The notes beneath the pieces are model-generated. The model was not told the origin of the DNA, did not search any database, and saw nothing but the letters and a program-made list of their open reading frames with translations. DNA of 64,000 nt from Bacteroidota bacterium (GTDB lineage Bacteria > Bacteroidota > Bacteroidia > NS11-12g > UBA955), in the NCBI GenBank assembly GCA_023957335.1, contig JAMLHC010000001.1, positions 1 through 64,000 on the forward strand, given 5' to 3'. Numbering within the stretch: position 1 is the stretch's first letter; each line of letters begins with the position of its first letter. Positions 26,369 to 36,600 of the stretch are shown here, piece after piece. Position numbers and translations under genes: made by a program.

Positions 26369-29300
26369 ATGACAAAACATTACGAATTATTAAAACGTCT
26401 CACTTCTCTCCATTTTAAGTACCCCACTTTATTAAGAACAACATTTGCAATGGCTGTGCTCATGAGTGGAACACTACTCAATGGACAATTAGTGTACAAG
26501 TTTACAAATTGTGGAGCTACAGGGTTTAAAGGACCTTCTCAAGCACAAATTAATACAGCCTATGCTTTAACCCCTCTAAACGGATTAGTAACTTCATCAA
26601 ACGGGATTCAGCTTTTTACAGTTCCCGCATCCGGTTACTACAAAATCAATGCGGTTGGAGCGCAAGGATTTAATGCTCAAAGTGGATATAACGGAGGTAA
26701 AGGAGCGTCAATGACTGGTGAATTCTACCTTATAGGAGGCTCCACTTTAAAGATTGTTGTTGGACAGCAAGGACAAGGCACCTCAGGCAGCAATGGTGGC
26801 GGTGGCGGTGGTTCTTTTGTAACTTATAGTGACAACACTCCCTTGGTAATTGCAGGTGGAGGAGCCGGTTCAAGAGCTGCAGTAAGCCAGAACAGTTGTG
26901 ATGGAAGAACAAGTAAAGAAGGAGGTGCCATGGCAATTTCTTCAACTTCTTCTTGCGGACCACGCTCGGGCGGCTTGGAGACAGGTGGCGCAATTTCTGC
27001 CTCTTGGGGAAGTGGTGGCGGAGGATTAGTGGGCAACGGAGCTAATGACTACGGGAACGGAGGTAAATCATTTATCAATGGAGCTAATGGTGGCGATGGA
27101 GGTTCTTGTGGGGCAGCAGATGGCGGTTTTGGTGGTGGAGGTTCCGGTAGCGGTTGCAACGGTGGCGGTGGCGGTGGAGGCTATTCCGGTGGCGATGGCG
27201 GCTATATGGCAGGCGGTGGCGGTTCTATTAACAATGGAACCAACCAAGTTAATATAGCAGGTGCAAATACCGGAATGGGAAGAGTAGATATTACTGTTAT
27301 TAGCGTGGGACTCGCTGATATAGAACCAATTTTTATTAAACCTATTACTCCTGTTGTTAATACAATGTGCGTGAGAACAAAATATGAATATGAGGTTACA
27401 TTTAAAAATAATGGACCTGATGATGCATCATTTATAGATTTTGAAGTTACAGCTCCTGGAATGACTAAATTGGAATACAGTTTCTTTGATATTCGTGACT
27501 TAGCTAGTGGTGCATCAAAAACATATAAATTGCCAGCTTCAGACAAAGTAAGTTTTGGCTCTACCGGTACACAAGGACTGACCCTGAATATTACTAGGGT
27601 TTGGAGTGACGGTGATGACACAACTAACAATATAATAACTACAAATTACAATGTAGTGTCGCTTCCATATGGTACAAACTTTACACCTGCTGCCGGTTTC
27701 CCAGGCTTTATTAAAGTAGATGCTCCCACCTTGGTAACTCACGACAAAACATACCGATACGATTTTACCCCTCCTACCGGGTATTCCAACTCCGGCTATG
27801 GTACAACATGGAGTGCAGGCTTCTATGGCATAATGGACAATGATCCTCTCCCTTCAAGTAGATATAACCTTGTGCCTCCTGTAGGTGGAAACAATGGCTA
27901 TCTTACACTTAAACTTAGTAAGGAAGATATTGACAAAAACATTACTTTCTACTTTACCATTAAAGAATTTGTCAGCGGAAAGTGTGATTCAATCATTTCC
28001 AGAGACCTGCATGTTGCACCAATGCCCGATGTAAGCTATGAAGATGTGGGTGGATGCTTAGGCTCTGAGTTGCAGTTTGTAAATAATTCGTCCATTCCAT
28101 CCGGCACCATCCTTTCTACAAAGTGGGATTTTGGAGACGGAACAACCTCGGATTTATTCTCTCCACAAAAAACCTTTAACACCAAAGGCATCTATTTTGT
28201 CAAAATGGTGGCAACCTCAGATTTGGGATTTGCTGATTCTGTTATCAAACAAATCAATGTGATTGAAACCCCGGTTGCTGACTTCTCATTTGACAATCAG
28301 TGTGGACTAACACCATATCAGTTTATCAACAAGAGTACTTTGGCATCCGGAACGCTTTCTTATGTTTGGAGCTTTGGTGACGAAAACAGTAGTACAGATA
28401 AAGACCCTACACATATATATAATAATCCGGGACCTTATGAAGTTACACTTTCCGCAATCTCAGATAATGGATGTCATTCTGAAATTACCAAATCCATTTA
28501 CAATTATCCTAATCCCATTGTAAACTTTACTATCCCAGCCCAAGCATGTCTTAATAGTTCTGTTTTATTAAATAATCAGACAACTATCAAATTCTCATCT
28601 TGGGGAAGCCAATGGAATTACGAACAAGGAGTAAAAAGTACTTTTGAGAAAAACCCTTCTGTTAAATTCTCTTCAGTTGGAACTCAATCTGTCACATTAA
28701 AGGTAACTACTCAATTCGGATGTGTGGATTCTATGACCAAGACAATTAGTGTGATTGACGCTCCAGCCATCAATCTCTCCACTTCTGATGTGTGTAGCAA
28801 CAGCCCTATTGTGTTCCATAGCGGAATTAACAACCCTGATACTTCAATTGGTTTTATCTGGAATATTGACGGAATCCTTTATCCTGACAGAACTCCAAGT
28901 GTTCAGTTCGATAGTGCCGGTGAATATAATATGAGCCTAACTGTAAACTACGCCAATGGTTGTTCGGATTATAAGTCTTCTACTGTCAAAACCGGATACA
29001 GACCTAACACTCAGTTTGATATTGCTTCTACTACATGCGCAGGTAACCCTATTGGATTGTCAAACAACACTTCGGTTCAATTCGGCAAGTATCATAGTTA
29101 TTGGGATATGGGGGACGGCACTACTTATAGTGATATCAATACGCCAAACCACACCTATACCAATACAACCCCTGGTTCTTATCAAATAACCTTGATTGCA
29201 ACATCTAAAAATGGAATATGCCCAGACACTTTCACTAAAACTGTAAATGTTGGAATTGTACCTAGTTGTGCTTTCAACATCAACCACGATTGGACTTATG

Positions 29301-29767
29301 GTCAAAGAGGATATACCTTTGACGTGCCTATTGCTGATGCGGACTATAAATGGTATTTTGGTGACGGGAAAGTGTCTAATGACAAACAACCTAATCACCA
29401 ATATCAAAATGACGGCAAATTCACTGTTAAATTGATTATTACCACCACAGAAGGTTGCCAATGCGAAAAAACAATAGAAAATATTGTTCAGAATCTTGAT
29501 GTGAAATCAGACTTCACGCTCAGTGGCTTTGCAGTTTATCCTAACCCAAGCACAGGAGTGATTACAATTGCTAACAGCAATAACACTGCAATAGCTAACA
29601 TCTCTATCTCCAACATATTGGGAGCTACTGTGATGAGCAATATTGAAAACAACGCCAACAGCGAATATAGTTTTGACCTTTCCGGTTTGGCTAACGGAGT
29701 ATATATGGTTAAAATAGTTACTGCCGACAACCAAGTGCTAACTCACAAGGTTGTGATTAGCAAGTAA
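26369..29767 (+). CDS. Giant secreted ALK-type glycine-rich/PKD protein 1 (T9SS)
   Basis: A 1132-residue protein. A long signal peptide ends near residue 40 (TLLNGQ). Residues about 43-315 form a glycine-rich domain: it opens FTNCGATGFKGPSQAQINTAY, has VPASGYYKINAVGAQG, and then many GGGGGG runs. This pattern matches the bacterial form of the ALK/LTK glycine-rich domain. A CARDB-like domain follows (YEYEVTFKNNGPDD near 345), then at least four PKD units marked by WDFGDGTTS, WSFGDENSS, WDMGDGTTY and WYFGDGKVS, and a T9SS type A tail from YPNPSTG near 1056. It is expected on or outside the cell surface. First of three tandem paralogs. Confidence 0.88.
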   Translation: MTKHYELLKRLTSLHFKYPTLLRTTFAMAVLMSGTLLNGQLVYKFTNCGATGFKGPSQAQINTAYALTPLNGLVTSSNGIQLFTVPASGYYKINAVGAQGFNAQSGYNGGKGASMTGEFYLIGGSTLKIVVGQQGQGTSGSNGGGGGGSFVTYSDNTPLVIAGGGAGSRAAVSQNSCDGRTSKEGGAMAISSTSSCGPRSGGLETGGAISASWGSGGGGLVGNGANDYGNGGKSFINGANGGDGGSCGAADGGFGGGGSGSGCNGGGGGGGYSGGDGGYMAGGGGSINNGTNQVNIAGANTGMGRVDITVISVGLADIEPIFIKPITPVVNTMCVRTKYEYEVTFKNNGPDDASFIDFEVTAPGMTKLEYSFFDIRDLASGASKTYKLPASDKVSFGSTGTQGLTLNITRVWSDGDDTTNNIITTNYNVVSLPYGTNFTPAAGFPGFIKVDAPTLVTHDKTYRYDFTPPTGYSNSGYGTTWSAGFYGIMDNDPLPSSRYNLVPPVGGNNGYLTLKLSKEDIDKNITFYFTIKEFVSGKCDSIISRDLHVAPMPDVSYEDVGGCLGSELQFVNNSSIPSGTILSTKWDFGDGTTSDLFSPQKTFNTKGIYFVKMVATSDLGFADSVIKQINVIETPVADFSFDNQCGLTPYQFINKSTLASGTLSYVWSFGDENSSTDKDPTHIYNNPGPYEVTLSAISDNGCHSEITKSIYNYPNPIVNFTIPAQACLNSSVLLNNQTTIKFSSWGSQWNYEQGVKSTFEKNPSVKFSSVGTQSVTLKVTTQFGCVDSMTKTISVIDAPAINLSTSDVCSNSPIVFHSGINNPDTSIGFIWNIDGILYPDRTPSVQFDSAGEYNMSLTVNYANGCSDYKSSTVKTGYRPNTQFDIASTTCAGNPIGLSNNTSVQFGKYHSYWDMGDGTTYSDINTPNHTYTNTTPGSYQITLIATSKNGICPDTFTKTVNVGIVPSCAFNINHDWTYGQRGYTFDVPIADADYKWYFGDGKVSNDKQPNHQYQNDGKFTVKLIITTTEGCQCEKTIENIVQNLDVKSDFTLSGFAVYPNPSTGVITIANSNNTAIANISISNILGATVMSNIENNANSEYSFDLSGLANGVYMVKIVTADNQVLTHKVVISK
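28109..28344 (+). repeat. Conversion tract shared by PKD genes 1 and 2 (copy 1)
   Basis: 236 bases identical to 31818-32053 except for one silent-looking T/A difference. It encodes the PKD unit around WDFGDGTTS. Identity continues more loosely for 150 bases downstream. Confidence 0.85.
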
Positions 29768-29790
29768 AACCTCGTATAGAATTATATTGC

Positions 29791-29823
29791 AAAAAAGCCT
29801 TCCCACATAGGGGAGGCTTTTTT
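29791..29823 (+). terminator. Terminator after PKD gene 1
   Basis: Stem aaaaaagccttccc with ggggaggctttttt around a short loop, followed by T residues. It begins 23 bases after the stop. The same 3' segment occurs after the two paralogs. Confidence 0.85.
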
Positions 29824-29984
29824 GTTGATATGATTTAAGAATTATAATCCGATACCGAGAAGTCTATACTTTGAAGCCGTTTATCCTTTTAAAATGTACA
29901 AATGCAAAAAAAAGTGATTTCAATTAAAAAAAGACCTATATTAGCGCACTTAAAATTAACAATGAAATATCAAATATATCAAAC

Positions 29985-32900
29985 ATGAATCACTATTACA
30001 ATTCACGAGGAAAGTTCTCCTCTATCAGTAGGATTACACGCAAGCAAATTTTGTGTTTTTCCATTAAAAAAAGTGCTTTTGTCATTGCGGTACTGTTAAG
30101 TAGTAGCGCATTATTTGGACAACAAGTTTTTAAATTTACCAATGCCGGTGCAGTCGGACAAACAGGACCATCACAGGCACAAATTAACACAGCCTATACA
30201 TCAACAAATTTAGATGGCAAAGTAACTTGTCTTAATGGTTATCAATATTGGACAGTGCCTGCATCTGGAATGTACCGAATAAAAGCTGCCGGTGCTGCCG
30301 GTGGAATTATTAGCAGCAGCAATGCAGGCCAAGGTGCAATTATGGAGGCTGATTTAATGTTAATTGGAGGACAAGTACTTAAAATACTTGTAGGACAAAA
30401 AGGCAACTCTAGCGCAAGCGGTTCGGGATCTGGCGGTGGCGGTACATTTGTCGCCACAAGTGATGATGTTCCTCTTGTCGTTGCAGGTGGCGGTGGGGGA
30501 CGATATGACCAAAGTTCATCATTATACAATGCAAATGCAGTAACCAATAATGATGCACAAAAATCCGGGTGTAACAGTGGTGGCAGTGCGGGGACCAATG
30601 GCAACGGAGGCCAAGGTTGCAGCAATAATGGTGCGGCCGGTGGCGGTGGTTTTTTTACAAATGGAACAACAACCTCTTGGGGAACATTTGGCTACTCATT
30701 TATTAATGGAGGAAAAGGTGGCAATACCAGTTATGACCCCAATTGCATAGGTGGATTTGGCGGTGGTGGTGGCACACACGGTAACACCGGTGGCGGTGGC
30801 GGTGGTGGCGGATATTCAGGTGGTGGTGGCGGCTACCACAGCACTTCTGATGGCAGTGGCGGTGGCGGTGGCTCTTTTGTTCTCACTACTGCACTTAAAC
30901 TTAATACTTCCAATGGAAAATACAATAATTCTTCTACTTTCAATGGTGATGTTGTGGGTAATTTGAACGAAATGAATAAAGATCATGGTTATGTTGACAT
31001 TACAATCATTAGTGTAGGAAATTCTGACATAGAAGCAGTTTCTATTAAACCCATCACGCCTATAGCAAACACTATGTGTGTTAGAACAAAATACGAATAC
31101 GAAGTTACTTTTAAAAACAACGGACCCGATGATGCGTCTTATATCAACTTTGAGGTTACTGCTCCGGGTATGACAAAATTAGAATATAATTTCTTTGACA
31201 TCAGAGACCTTGCAAATGGAGCTACTAAAACATACAAAATTGCTGCTCCCGATAAAATTTCTTGTAATGCAACCGGTAGTCAAGGTTTAACATTGAATAT
31301 TACTAAGGTATTGAGTGATGGAGATAACGCTTCAAACAATTTAGTTACCACGTATTACAATGTGGTTTCATTACCTTACGGAACTGATTTCACACCGGCT
31401 GCCGGATTCCCCGGATTCATAAAAGTGGATCAGCCAACATTAGTAACTCATGACAAAACCTACCGATATGATTTTACTCCTCCTACAGGGTATGCCAACT
31501 CAGGATATGGGACAACATGGAGTACAAGTTTCTATGGCATTATTGACAATGAGCCTCTCCCTTCAGACAGATATAATATTATTCCCCCAGCCGGTAGTAT
31601 CAATGGTTATCTTACACTTAAACTTAAGAAGGAAGATATTGACAAAAACATTACTTTCTTCTTTACTGTTAAAGAATTTGTTTTGGGCAAATGCGATTCT
31701 ATCATTTCCAGAGACTTGCATGTTGCACCAATGCCCGATGTAAGCTATGAAGATGTGGGTGGATGCTTAGGCTCTGAACTTCAGTTTATCAACAACTCTT
31801 CTATTGCTTCCGGAACAATCCTTTCTACAAAGTGGGATTTTGGAGACGGAACAACCTCGGATTTATTCTCTCCACAAAAAACCTTTAACACCAAAGGCAT
31901 CTATTTTGTCAAAATGGTGGCAACCTCAGATTTGGGATTTGCTGATTCTGTTATCAAACAAATCAATGTGATTGAAACCCCGGTTGCAGACTTCTCATTT
32001 GACAATCAGTGTGGACTAACACCATATCAGTTTATCAACAAGAGTACTTTGGCTGCTGGCACCCTTACTTATGTTTGGAACTTTGGTGACGAAAACAGTA
32101 GTACAGATAAAGACCCTACACATATATATAATAATCCGGGACCTTATGAAGTTACACTTTCTGCAATCTCGGATAATGGATGTCATTCTGAAATTACCAA
32201 GGCTATTTACAGCTATCCAAATTCAGTTCCTAACTTTGACTTACCGGTTAGCATTTGTGCTAACCAAACTGTTAATATTCTCAATAAGACTACTATCCCA
32301 TTCTCATCTTGGGGTAGCGAATGGTCTTCTGAAAATATTGCAAACAGAACTTTTGACAAGAACCCTACACTAACATTCTCTCAAGCAGGACAACAATGGG
32401 TTAAACTTAAAGTTACTACTCAATTCGGATGTGTGGATTCTATCGTAAAAATGGCTAATGTTATTCCGGGTCCCGGCATTGACATCTCATACTCTGATGT
32501 ATGTTCTAACACTCCGGTTACGTTCCACAGCGGTATTCAAAAACCGAATAACATACAAGTGGACTATTTCTGGAACGTGGGTGGAAGTCTATCTGCTAAG
32601 TCTGACCCTACTTTCAACATCGGTAAAGCCGGAAAATACAATGTTAACTTGACTGTTACTTATGATAATGCTTGTGTTGCTTCCCAATCTATGGTTGTTG
32701 AAACCGGATATAGACCTCAAGCTGATTTCTCTCTTCCTGATGTGAACTGTGCCGGCAGTCCTATCAGCGTTTCTAACAACACTACTATCAGTTTTGGCAA
32801 AGCGGTATATTATTGGGATATGGGCGATGGTGCTACATACAACCAGATGATTACGCCTAATCACACATACACCAACGCAACTCCTACGCAATATACGATT

Positions 32901-33479
32901 ACATTAGTTGCCACTTCTGAAAATGGCGTTTGTCCTGACACTGTTTCTAAAAACATCATGATTGGCGTGGTTCCTTCTTGTAATTTCAATATCACACATG
33001 ATTGGACTTATGGACAGAGAGGTTATACTTTTGAACCTGAACAAGCAGGTGCTGAATATAAATGGTACTTCGGGGACGGACTGCTTTCTACACAAGAATC
33101 TCCGGTTCACCAATTTCCACGTGATGGCAAATTCCCTGTTAAATTGATTGTTACCTCCCCTGAAGGATGTCAGTGTGAACAAACGCTTGACCATGTAGTA
33201 GAGAATCTTGATGTGAAATCAGACTTCGCACTCAGTGGTTTTGCGGTTTACCCTAACCCTAGCACAGGAATGATTACAATTACCAATCACAATAATACTG
33301 CAATAGCTAACATCTCCATTTCCAACATGCTTGGAGCTACTGTAATGAGCAAAGTTGAAAGCAACTCCAACAGCGAATACAGTTTTGACCTTTCCGATAT
33401 GTCTAACGGAGTATATATGGTTAAAATAGTTACTGCCGACAACCAAGTGCTAACTCACAAGGTTGTGATTAGCAAGTAA
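29985..33479 (+). CDS. Giant secreted ALK-type glycine-rich/PKD protein 2 (T9SS)
   Basis: A 1164-residue paralog with the same order of domains: signal peptide ending ALFGQ near residue 45, ALK/LTK-like glycine-rich domain (FTNAGAVGQTGPSQAQINTA onward, about residues 48-340, the longest Gly region of the three), CARDB-like domain, PKD units (WDFGDGTTS, WNFGDENSS, WDMGDGATY, WYFGDGLLS) and a T9SS tail from YPNPSTG. It is a mosaic: the middle matches gene 1 at nearly every base, and the last 1.27 kb matches gene 3. It has its own leader and terminator, so it is likely a separate transcript. Confidence 0.88.
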   Translation: MNHYYNSRGKFSSISRITRKQILCFSIKKSAFVIAVLLSSSALFGQQVFKFTNAGAVGQTGPSQAQINTAYTSTNLDGKVTCLNGYQYWTVPASGMYRIKAAGAAGGIISSSNAGQGAIMEADLMLIGGQVLKILVGQKGNSSASGSGSGGGGTFVATSDDVPLVVAGGGGGRYDQSSSLYNANAVTNNDAQKSGCNSGGSAGTNGNGGQGCSNNGAAGGGGFFTNGTTTSWGTFGYSFINGGKGGNTSYDPNCIGGFGGGGGTHGNTGGGGGGGGYSGGGGGYHSTSDGSGGGGGSFVLTTALKLNTSNGKYNNSSTFNGDVVGNLNEMNKDHGYVDITIISVGNSDIEAVSIKPITPIANTMCVRTKYEYEVTFKNNGPDDASYINFEVTAPGMTKLEYNFFDIRDLANGATKTYKIAAPDKISCNATGSQGLTLNITKVLSDGDNASNNLVTTYYNVVSLPYGTDFTPAAGFPGFIKVDQPTLVTHDKTYRYDFTPPTGYANSGYGTTWSTSFYGIIDNEPLPSDRYNIIPPAGSINGYLTLKLKKEDIDKNITFFFTVKEFVLGKCDSIISRDLHVAPMPDVSYEDVGGCLGSELQFINNSSIASGTILSTKWDFGDGTTSDLFSPQKTFNTKGIYFVKMVATSDLGFADSVIKQINVIETPVADFSFDNQCGLTPYQFINKSTLAAGTLTYVWNFGDENSSTDKDPTHIYNNPGPYEVTLSAISDNGCHSEITKAIYSYPNSVPNFDLPVSICANQTVNILNKTTIPFSSWGSEWSSENIANRTFDKNPTLTFSQAGQQWVKLKVTTQFGCVDSIVKMANVIPGPGIDISYSDVCSNTPVTFHSGIQKPNNIQVDYFWNVGGSLSAKSDPTFNIGKAGKYNVNLTVTYDNACVASQSMVVETGYRPQADFSLPDVNCAGSPISVSNNTTISFGKAVYYWDMGDGATYNQMITPNHTYTNATPTQYTITLVATSENGVCPDTVSKNIMIGVVPSCNFNITHDWTYGQRGYTFEPEQAGAEYKWYFGDGLLSTQESPVHQFPRDGKFPVKLIVTSPEGCQCEQTLDHVVENLDVKSDFALSGFAVYPNPSTGMITITNHNNTAIANISISNMLGATVMSKVESNSNSEYSFDLSDMSNGVYMVKIVTADNQVLTHKVVISK
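31818..32053 (+). repeat. Conversion tract shared by PKD genes 1 and 2 (copy 2)
   Basis: Counterpart of 28109-28344, with one mismatch in 236 bases. The flanks diverge at synonymous positions, which marks the tract edges. Confidence 0.85.
32213..33479 (+). repeat. Conversion tract shared by PKD genes 2 and 3 (copy 1)
   Basis: Nearly identical to 35817-37080, with a 3-base length difference near 32335. A patch around 32670-32760 is clearly more divergent, so the identity is patchwork. It encodes the last PKD units and the sorting tail. Confidence 0.85.
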
Positions 33480-33502
33480 AACCTCGTATAGAATTATATT
33501 AC

Positions 33503-33535
33503 AAAAAAGCCTCCCAAGATTTGGGAGGCTTTTTT
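33503..33535 (+). terminator. Terminator after PKD gene 2
   Basis: Stem aaaaaagcctccca with tgggaggctttttt and a short loop, followed by T residues, 23 bases after the stop. The preceding sequence acctcgtatagaattatatt is shared with gene 1. Confidence 0.87.
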
Positions 33536-33687
33536 GTTTCTATGGCTTGATATCCATGCACAGTAATTTATATATCTATATTTTAAGGGGGCTTTTCCTT
33601 TAAATAAAAAAATGGTGGAAATTGCAATTGAATTAGAATAATTACTAATTTAGCAAACTTAAAATTACAATTAACAATAATACTATT

Positions 33688-36600
33688 ATGACACACAACT
33701 ACAACACAAGTCTAAATTCCTCTTTCGAGGAAAATAGATTACCCTTAAAAAGACCATTTGAAATGGTCAAAAGAGTATTGGGTTTTAAAGCGACACTACT
33801 TGCTCTTGTATTGAGTTGCAGCAATATAGCAATTGCTCAAACTTATACTTTTACCAATTGCGGGGCGACCGGCAGATTGGGACCTACTCAGGGACAAGTC
33901 AACACCACTTATGGCTCAACTACATTGAACGGACAAGTTACATCCTATGCTGGTATTCAGAGTTGGCACGTGCCTGATGACGGCACTTATCAAATTACTG
34001 TTGCCGGAGCCAAAGGAGGAGACAAAAACTCAGGCTCGTTGGTAGGTGGTAAAGGAGCCATAATGGAAGGGGTTTTTGATTTAAATGCCGGAGAAGAAAT
34101 CTGGATTTTGGTTGGACAATCAGGTAATACGGGATCCGGTGGTGGTGGTGGTGGTGCAACTTATGTTGTAAATAAAACCACAGGAACAATATTAATTGTT
34201 GCCGGAGGTGGCGGAGGTGCTATGAATCAAGATGGCAAACCCGGATTAAAAACCAACAATGGCACGCAAAATGGCGGTGCGGCACAAGGCGTTATTGCTA
34301 CCTCAGGAGGGGGATATAAACTCGATGGTAATTTAGGTGGTAGCGCGAGCAGTTATGGCATTACTCCCGGTAAGTCATTTTTAAATGGTGGTGAAGGCGG
34401 AAAAGGCAGTTCATCCCCTAGCTCTGACGGAGGATTTGGAGGGGGCGGTGGCTGCCACGCAAGTTGCGGTGGCTCATGTGGTGCAGGCGGTGGAGGCGGT
34501 TATAATGGTGGCGACCAAGTATATGATTACGGATTAGGAGGTGGATCTTATAATAGCGGACTCATGCAAAATAATGTAGAAGGTGGTAACAATGGTCAAG
34601 GATATGCAGAATTCATTACCTTAGCTACTAAGAACTCCGATATTGAAGTAGTGAATGTTCAGCCGGTGATTGTAAACGCTCCCGGTATTTTATGCCATAA
34701 TAATGAGTATGATATTGACGTAACCCTTACCAGTAATGGACCCGGAAAACGCTCTTTTGTAGATGTAAGTGTTGCGATGCCGGGTGCAGCAGGAATTACC
34801 ATTAAATTTTTTGATATTAGCACTCTCGAAGTTGGAACAACTAAAACATTTAGAATTCCAAATTACAAACTCAAACCAACCCTTTTGGGCAATCAACCAC
34901 TTACATTTACTGTATTGAGCTCCGATCAGGATAATACCAACAATACCAAAGTGGTAAATTTTGATGTAACAACCCTACCTTCGGGTTCTGATTTTATCCC
35001 TGACGTTTCTTTCCCCGGATTCCCTAAGAGTGGTTCTCCTGACCTTGTAACACATGACAAAACCTTTATTTATCACTTCTCTCCTCCAACCGGATACAGT
35101 AATACTGGTTACGGAACAACATGGTCTGCAAAATTTGCAGCTACTATTGACAACGAACCATTACCTACTAACCGATACACATTCAACCCTCCTTCAGGTT
35201 CAAATAATGCTTATGTTTCTGTCAAGTTCAAAGAAGAGGATGTTGATAAAGCAGTTAACTTAATATTTACAGTTTCCGATAAGACTTATGGTAAATGTGA
35301 CTCCACTATAATTCGCGACCTTCATGTAGCTCCGATGCCCAAAGTTGCCACACAAGATGCGGGAGGATGTTTGGGCACAGTTTTACAATTTGTTAATCTA
35401 ACAGAAATAGCTTCGGGTACTATTATATCTACAAAATGGGATTTTGGAGACGGAACTACTTCTACTGATTTTGCACCTCAAAAGACATACTCTTCAAAAG
35501 GATTCTATACTGTTAAAATGGTAGCAACCTCAGACTTGGGATTTGCAGATTCTGTTATTAAAGTTGTTGAGGTGATTGAGAGCCCCGTTGCCGGTTTTAC
35601 TTTTGAAAATCAATGCGGGTCAACTCCAATGCAGTTTAATAATACAAGTACTATTGCTGTAGGCGTATTGTCATATACTTGGGATTTTGGAGATGAGACT
35701 ACAAGCACTGATAACAGTCCGACACACATTTACAATGTTCCGGGACCTTATGAAGTTACTTTAACTACCACTTCTGATAAAGGATGTGCTAATTCGGTTA
35801 CCAAATCTGTTTACAACTATCCAAATTCAGTTCCTAACTTTGACTTACCGGTCAGCATTTGCGCTAACCAAACTGTTAATATTCTCAATAAGACTACTAT
35901 CCCATTCTCATCTTGGGGAAGCGAATGGTCTTCTGAACATTCAAACAGAACTTTTGACAAGAACCCTACACTAACATTCTCTCAAGCAGGACAACAATGG
36001 GTTAAACTTAAAGTTACTACTCAATTCGGATGTGTGGATTCTATTGTAAAAATGGCTAATGTTATTCCGGGTCCCGGCATTGACATCTCATACTCTGATG
36101 TATGTTCTAACACTCCGGTTACTTTCCACAGCGGTATTCAAAAACCGAATAACATACAAGTGGACTATTTCTGGAACGTGGGTGGAAGTCTATCTGCTAA
36201 GTCTGACCCTACTTTCAACATCGGCAAAGCCGGAAAATACAATGTTAACTTGACTGTTACTTATGATAATGCTTGTGCTGCTTCAAAATCTATTGTGGTG
36301 GAAACAGGGTACAGACCTCTTGCTGATTTCTCTTTGGCTGACGTGAATTGCGCAGGCAGTCCTATCAGCGTTTCTAACAACACTACTATCAGTTTTGGCA
36401 AAGCGGTATATTATTGGGATATGGGCGATGGTGCTACATACAACCAGATGATTACGCCTAATCACACATACACCAACGCAACTCCTACGCAATATACGAT
36501 TACATTAGTTGCCACTTCTGAAAATGGCGTTTGTCCTGACACTGTTTCTAAAAACATCATGATTGGCGTGGTTCCTTCTTGTAATTTCAATATCACACAT

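Noticed and set aside
26730-27257. Long open frames on both strands over the glycine-rich regions, also at 30242-30966
   Set aside because: They arise from GGN-rich codons read in other frames or on the other strand; no start context, domain or conservation supports them.
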